Below are positions 60,501 through 64,000 of a stretch of 64,000 bases of DNA, in pieces. Each line of letters starts with the position of its first letter. The stretch's first letter is position 1. The notes under the pieces are model-generated. The model searched no databases. It saw only the letters and a program-made list of their open reading frames with translations, and had not been told where the DNA came from. The position numbers and the translations under genes are program-made. Origin of the DNA: JALORV01 sp963766365 (GTDB lineage Bacteria; Pseudomonadota; Gammaproteobacteria; Burkholderiales; Burkholderiaceae_F); assembly GCA_963766365.1 (NCBI GenBank), contig CAVXZK010000005.1:310001-374000 (forward strand), read 5' to 3'.

Positions 60501-62238
60501 CCTGTTCGCGCTCGAACCAGTCCGCGACACCACCCTCCTTCCCTACATCTCCGTCGTCCATCCATTCATGGTCTGGCTGGCGCGAGATGCGGAGACACCT
60601 CTGGAAGAGCGCGACCTGCGCGCGGAACGCCGGGAGTGGGAACGGACCTGCCTCGATCCGCAGGCCAAGGACAGCAGCAACCGCAATGCCATGTTCGGCC
60701 ACCTGCAGCAGCTGCTGGGGCAGGATCCGGTTGGCCGTCGCCGACGGCCTCCTGCCGACAACTACGTGCACGCGGTCCGGCGCGACGACGTGACGTCCGC
60801 CATCGCGCTTCTGCGAAGCGCGGACAACGCTGCGCTCGAAATCCTCAATCTTGCCGAAGGCGTGCTCGCCGTCTCCGCGCTGACCCCGTTGCGCCCCAGC
60901 GAGGCCGTTCACCCAAGGTTCATCGACTTCGTGCTAGGACGATGGCCCGGTCTCGTCGTCACCCGGGCGGCGGGCGGCCACACCAAGAGCGCGAGCGGAG
61001 AGCGGCTGGCGCTCGTGCCCGCCGCCGAGTTCGTACGCGACGTGATGCCCTTCCTACGGCGCAGGGCCGCGGGCATCAGCGATGCCTCCGCTCACATCTT
61101 CGCCGACCCGGCGGAACCGCAGGCTGTCGAGCGGCTGCAGCGGGCAACGCGCACGGCGCGCGCTGCCCTGCAGCTTGCCTGCGGCTCGCCACAGGTGCGG
61201 CGCTATGACCTGCGCGGCATGGTGATCTCGGAACGACTCGTCGTCCGGCAGCTCGATCCGGCGGACGCGGGCCTCGCCAGCAGCCACGAGCAGCGCAACG
61301 TCGGCGCCCTCGGCGCTGCGGAGAACGGCCATGCCCACCCAATCGTGGGGCCGTGCCTGTACTTCCATCGCGCCGACGAGGTTCGGCGATCGCTGATGGA
61401 CCGGGCCCTCGCCGACCCCGACAACGCCATGACCGTGCCGCTTGCGGCGGCCCTCTCCGGCAAGTCGGACGAGGCGATGCGCAAGTGGCACGAGCGCCAT
61501 GACACGACGGCCGCGGCCCTCGACGAGCACCTGAGGCAGCTTGCCGGACGTCTCGTCGGATCCGGCCGCATCAAGCCGTTCGACCAGATTCCGGACCTGG
61601 TGCCGGACACGATGGCCGTGCGCAGCACACCGGAGGCGCCGCGGCAGCTGCCGCCTCCGCGCGAGTTGGCTGCGGTCGTGCTGAAGCGGCTCGATGGCGT
61701 GACACCGCACGTCGCCGCAGCCGGCACGTCGCTCGCCGCCTGGCACCTGGACGGCATCGACGAAGCGATCGCGTTCTGGACGCTCCGATTGGGGGCGGGC
61801 GCCGCGCCGCAGGTGCGACGGCTGCTCGAACGACCGGAGTGGCTGGAGGCCGCACTGTCGTGCTCGGAGGCGGCGCTGCAGCATGCCTTCACGGACCTGG
61901 AGGCGCACACGCTGGCAGGTTTGATCGCGCTCGCGGACCGGCCGTGGGGTCTAGCCAATCTGGAAGACCTCGAACGCCTCGATGTGGTGAAGCGTCTGTG
62001 CGATCGCGTCGTGCCACGTCTGCACGTTCCGCCGCGCCAGGTGACCGAGGCCGTGCGCAAGGCGGTCCGTCTCCGCGGCATCGAGCTGGCCAGGAAGCCG
62101 GCCGCCCTGCCCCCGCAGGCGGCGGCGCTGCTCGACTTCAAGCCGCTCGTACCGCGGCGAGCGCCCGCGTGCCTCGTCGCCTCCTCGGCGACTTTCATTG
62201 CGTTGGTAGGTCACTACCTCAGGAGGAACGCCCGATGA
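57556..62238 (+). CDS. giant protein with two tyrosine-recombinase-like cores
   Basis: A 1560-residue protein with no signal peptide or membrane segment. Two stretches read like the catalytic core of tyrosine recombinases. Core 1 (about residues 500-680) has box I LVALASLRPQECETLSL (Arg521), Lys545, NFGRRLVERVAREAGL (box II-like) and QTGHGAEGQEPFSR (His660), but Phe668 stands near the expected nucleophile. Core 2 (about 1090-1275) has LTPLRPSEAVH (Arg1113), Lys1144 in HTKSASGERLALVP, RYDLRGMVISERL (Arg1220) and NGHAHPIVGPCLYFH (His1259, Tyr1269). Thus core 2 could be active and core 1 degenerate. This is motif reading, not a database match. ATG has GGAG 5 bases before it. It overlaps the next gene by ATGA. 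Confidence 0.7.
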   Translation: MNPKPGTGAARSEGAPLIPMSFHRRRAERALRQTGPSLPAMLERVAALAERVNESGAALPVDEVREIAAHAEEVWGGLVESNAEPAPSRVALQLTALIADLESVLLPDPLFARIVGALVSSILTGTPIDAVAFDGMRAMLEPARDDARRATDIAGGSLRTLVRGAYRFRATAARRPPKGPAVRSLRRALEVLAQVAQEKGLGLSRLSPSADTEPPDFLERRRIEGATASWKQRCGLSTLGGGLSRPEAEILLSRIASELCDPDPTVAHNALLAATVFSTQLELYELADIPIGRREGDSAWVTSNLRQFRIDLTGLRRRPERPVDLSLFLPTTPLIGISCAKELADGLARRRELCPDAQTMGELLGFDEKSARNLLAYLRERAPSSRPITIRRLARSLSRLLLDLCHDEAVAASFTADFTLLAPSVFHYAFLSAAGRNFVLSEGYRAVGFSGELAEPLESDFSLNPHPTDRAVARFVEQNFRAFIEAIGRLPPRSRPSSLLQRFNRATRHLVALLVALASLRPQECETLSLNALSIDGGWALRYDKVSSEYWMFRVVALPDPLPAILRLYCQRLAELAARCAPTLPALAADILDRLRSDSGAALLMRFVDGQAKPIRSCDYADCFIVDGVPLASNFGRRLVERVAREAGLTSVEVGAQTGHGAEGQEPFSRTSGLRVRSVIDSMREAWRRKAPALGLAEAARQIPGSTWRPRPALTLTEPDRPASAEEFTEPCPFPRDLAHASRIDHQLSRAVRTRPAADPRVLLIECLVYRDGICNLLELRAVLESIATDGIFAHADPFLAFVDCTVKGAGRRRVRLSAATVLAASRLGADPLDATEAVRQFGAAVVRRLGVHGSNPARAVRVALAGAAAWQTLNWPGLARSHSALLYNSRTAHPQVLAREVGLDLVTLPRGRISRSVLSSDDPVTPLVGELDQVRDAFRKIIAEEKHPAAWRDPWALAFHMDLALAAMDELSRAYFAVLHRLFALEPVRDTTLLPYISVVHPFMVWLARDAETPLEERDLRAERREWERTCLDPQAKDSSNRNAMFGHLQQLLGQDPVGRRRRPPADNYVHAVRRDDVTSAIALLRSADNAALEILNLAEGVLAVSALTPLRPSEAVHPRFIDFVLGRWPGLVVTRAAGGHTKSASGERLALVPAAEFVRDVMPFLRRRAAGISDASAHIFADPAEPQAVERLQRATRTARAALQLACGSPQVRRYDLRGMVISERLVVRQLDPADAGLASSHEQRNVGALGAAENGHAHPIVGPCLYFHRADEVRRSLMDRALADPDNAMTVPLAAALSGKSDEAMRKWHERHDTTAAALDEHLRQLAGRLVGSGRIKPFDQIPDLVPDTMAVRSTPEAPRQLPPPRELAAVVLKRLDGVTPHVAAAGTSLAAWHLDGIDEAIAFWTLRLGAGAAPQVRRLLERPEWLEAALSCSEAALQHAFTDLEAHTLAGLIALADRPWGLANLEDLERLDVVKRLCDRVVPRLHVPPRQVTEAVRKAVRLRGIELARKPAALPPQAAALLDFKPLVPRRAPACLVASSATFIALVGHYLRRNAR

Positions 62239-63215
62239 ACGACCTGGATGTAACTGCGCTGCTGCGTTCGCTCGCGACGGGCGAAGCAGAGCTTGCGCCG
62301 GTGCTGGAGGTCCGCGCCGACAAGAGCATCGAGGGCGACTTCCTCGCACTCAGCAAGACGCTGAATCCGATTGCCCAGCTCCTTGCGCGCGCCCTGGGCA
62401 CGGACCGCAGCTGGGTGCCGCTGGTGCTCGGCGCGGTGAGCGGCAAGGCCCTGTTCCGGGCGATGCTCGTCGCGGTCGATCGGCAGCTGGACCTCGACCT
62501 GGGCCATCCTGCGTATCCGGGCGAACCGGCGGCAACCCGGGCGCTACGCGAGACAGCGCAGGTGCTCGGCCAGCACCTGCTGCAGACGGCCGAGCAGATG
62601 CGCTACATCGTGCGCGATGCCCTGGCCGGGAGGGACGTGCTTGAAAGGCTGGCGCATGTGCGCCGCCGCGATCGGCTGCGCGCGGGGCAACTCGCGCTGC
62701 TCGAACTCTGGCGGCTGCGTGACATCGTCGTGTTCAATGACGAGTTGTCCGTCGGGGGCCTGTATTCCGCGCCGGACAGCGTCACGTTCGTCCAGACGCT
62801 GCACTGCGCGCGAGTTCTCCGCGCCGCCAAGACCCCGAACCGATTCGTGGTGACGGGCAGCTGGACCTCGAAAGCGACCGAGCGTGGCGAGCGGAACTTC
62901 AACAGCGGCGGCTCCGGGAACATCACGGTCAAGGCGCCGAACGATCGCCTGGCGGACAAGCTTGTCGTCGCCTGGAAGACCCGGCAGGTGGTTACGATGA
63001 AGATCGAGACGTCCTGGGCGCTGGGAACCGCCGCCGACCGCTACTGTCTCGTGGGCCTCGGACTTCCGGAGGGCATCTGGGACGACGCGGACCGGTGGGT
63101 AGACGACCTGCGTACCGGGCGCCGCCCGCGCAGGTCTTCGTTCAATCCGCGTACGCCGGGGGCGCAGCTGTCATGGGACTTCGACGACGCGGGGACCGGC
63201 GACCTTGCGCAGTAA
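62235..63215 (+). CDS. unknown protein coupled to the giant recombinase
   Basis: A 326-residue protein whose ATG overlaps the recombinase stop by 4 bases with a strong AGGAGGAA ribosome site, so both are made together. The first 150 residues are helical (NDLDVTALLRSLATGE, LARALGTDRSWVPLVLGAVSGKALFRAML, AHVRRRDRLRAGQLALLELWRLRD). The rest looks like mixed sheet with GSWTSKATERGERNFNSGGS and VVTMKIETSWALGTAADRYCLVGLGLP. I do not recognise a family. Its 3' end overlaps the convergent coiled-coil gene by 45 bases. A role as recombinase partner or element cargo is inference only. Confidence 0.75.
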   Translation: MNDLDVTALLRSLATGEAELAPVLEVRADKSIEGDFLALSKTLNPIAQLLARALGTDRSWVPLVLGAVSGKALFRAMLVAVDRQLDLDLGHPAYPGEPAATRALRETAQVLGQHLLQTAEQMRYIVRDALAGRDVLERLAHVRRRDRLRAGQLALLELWRLRDIVVFNDELSVGGLYSAPDSVTFVQTLHCARVLRAAKTPNRFVVTGSWTSKATERGERNFNSGGSGNITVKAPNDRLADKLVVAWKTRQVVTMKIETSWALGTAADRYCLVGLGLPEGIWDDADRWVDDLRTGRRPRRSSFNPRTPGAQLSWDFDDAGTGDLAQ

Positions 63216-63623
63216 ACGGTCCATCGACATCCGGACGGCTTCGAGTTCCGCCGCCAGCTCGGCTGCGTTCAGCAGGCGGCGGAGCTCGCCATTCTCGTGC
63301 TCCAGCGCCTTGACCTTTGCGGCAAGCGATGCGCTGCGTTCGTCGATGAGGCCGCGGCGGCGCTGGAGCTCCGCGACGACGGCGTCGCGCTCCGCGGCGA
63401 CCGCGCGCAGTTCGTTCTCCGTGTCGAGGAGGGCTTCCGCCCGCCCGTCCGGGCCGGCGTACCACAGCAGTCGAAGCGCCATCAAGGGCGCTCCGTCGTT
63501 CCGTTCCCAGTCGAGGAGAGTTTCAGGGGTGACGTCTAGGAGTCGCGCCGCCTGCTTGGCGCCGCCCACGCGACAAGTGAGCTCGGCAAGGTCGGAAGGC
63601 GTCAGTTTGGGCGGACCGTACAT
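63171..63623 (-). CDS. helix-turn-helix and coiled-coil protein
   Basis: A 150-residue protein. Residues about 8-50 (DLAELTCRVGGAKQAARLLDV, TPETLLDWERNDGAPLMALRLLW) read like a small helix-turn-helix that resembles phage-type regulators. Residues about 60-140 form a long heptad coiled coil (LLDTENELRAVAAERDAVVAEL, LAAKVKALEHENGELRRLL). The ATG has GGGAGAAG upstream. It is convergent with the recombinase operon and overlaps its last gene. A regulator or recombinase accessory is plausible: Tn554-type and related recombinase modules carry a small coiled-coil protein, though homology is not shown. Confidence 0.75.
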   Translation of the reverse strand: MYGPPKLTPSDLAELTCRVGGAKQAARLLDVTPETLLDWERNDGAPLMALRLLWYAGPDGRAEALLDTENELRAVAAERDAVVAELQRRRGLIDERSASLAAKVKALEHENGELRRLLNAAELAAELEAVRMSMDRLLRKVAGPRVVEVP

Positions 63624-63879
63624 GCTTTGTCTTCTCCCCTAGAGGATGGAGAAAACGTAGCCTGCTTCGATGCGGCATCAAGTCCATCGTCGCTACCGCA
63701 AAGCAACTGGGCACGGCGGATGAGGAATGCCGAGATTCAGCAGCCTCAACCAGCATGAGCTAGCGTCTTGCGACTTGGCGGAGAAGGACTCTGTGCAGGG
63801 CCGCGCAGGGCCCACGCGTCACACTCAAGCGGGCGTTGCGCTGGAGATCCCTATTGAGGCCAAGTCGCTGACGTGAACT
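63624..63879. other. 256-bp gene-free stretch
   Basis: Between the start of the coiled-coil gene and the stop of the acetyltransferase-toxin fragment I see no convincing gene, repeat or terminator. The coiled-coil protein lies to the left on the minus strand, so its promoter must be here. No second dif-like sequence is visible. Confidence 0.5.
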
Positions 63880-64000
63880 TCAGTCTCGCAACGATGAGAG
63901 ATCCATCATCATCAACATTGCGTCAATGGGCGACTCCACGAAGCCGAAGTGCTCGTAGAAGTGCTTGGCATTCAGCGATATTGCGTGGCATAGAAGTGCG
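63880..64000 (-). CDS. GNAT family toxin, TacT-like, C-terminal part (5' end outside window)
   Basis: The last 39 codons of a minus-strand gene that continues past the window: ALLCHAISLNAKHFYEHFGF followed by VESPIDAMLMMMDLSSLRD and a stop. This is the typical end of GNAT toxins such as TacT, KacT and AtaT (AKxFYExxGFxxSPxxxMxLMxxL), which acetylate aminoacyl-tRNA and pair with DUF1778 ribbon-helix-helix antitoxins. The antitoxin gene should lie just outside the right edge. Confidence 0.78.
   Translation of the reverse strand, partial: ALLCHAISLNAKHFYEHFGFVESPIDAMLMMMDLSSLRD

Overview
The window is high-GC (visibly well above 60%), densely coded bacterial chromosome. Gene content and order point to a gammaproteobacterium outside the enteric/Pseudomonas core, probably near Xanthomonadales, Nevskiales or Steroidobacterales. 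Signs are the runs yceD-rpmF-plsX-fabH-fabD-fabG-acpP-fabF, rpoE-rseA-mucB-degP-lepA-lepB-DUF4845-rnc-era-recO-pdxJ-acpS-nagZ, and mltG-tmk-holB-pilZ-tatD. No rRNA, tRNA, CRISPR array or insertion sequence was recognised.

Layout. 1-5.6 kb: a fatty-acid oxidation operon (hydroxyacyl-CoA dehydrogenase cut by the left edge, long acyl-CoA dehydrogenase, Dabb protein, SDR, zinc-free MDR reductase). 5.7-12.5 kb: DUF3014 membrane protein, an SDR/epoxide-hydrolase-like pair, a periplasmic M16 peptidase with a thioesterase and an acetyltransferase, and a small membrane protein. 12.6-15.6 kb: a small accessory patch with an exported methyltransferase, a ParE-type toxin-antitoxin pair, a candidate structured small RNA with its own promoter and terminator, a 68-aa membrane protein and a HIT protein. 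15.7-26.6 kb: DUF349, TANGO2-like, DUF4936 and YgfZ proteins on the minus strand, then mltG-tmk-holB-pilZ-tatD on the plus strand, then an acetyltransferase and a nucleoside transporter. 26.6-31 kb: an aldehyde dehydrogenase and a molybdenum cofactor operon (moaA-mobA-moeA). 31-38 kb: RNase E, with divergent rluC, phosphatase and Rieske genes, then a tetrapyrrole-methylase-fold protein and Maf. 37.9-44.6 kb: yceD-rpmF and type II fatty acid synthesis, ending in a YgfX-like gene. 44.7-56.5 kb: the sigma-E envelope-stress operon running into lepA-lepB-rnc-era-recO-pdxJ-acpS and a frameshifted nagZ.

The right-hand 7.5 kb is different. Directly after nagZ, at 56529-56556, lies a sequence matching the XerC/XerD chromosome-dimer-resolution site dif. 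It is followed by about 1 kb without a convincing gene but full of repeats and long perfect hairpins. Then comes a 1560-aa protein that I read as carrying two tyrosine-recombinase-like cores, only the second of which keeps a full set of candidate catalytic residues. It is translationally coupled to a 326-aa protein of unknown function and faces a convergent 150-aa helix-turn-helix/coiled-coil protein. The last 121 bases hold the C-terminus of a GNAT toxin of the TacT type. The dif site, the hairpin field and the giant recombinase together look like an undescribed element at the terminus, or one integrated at dif, and this is the most interesting part of the window.

Limits: family calls come from reading motifs and comparing with remembered families; no database search was run.
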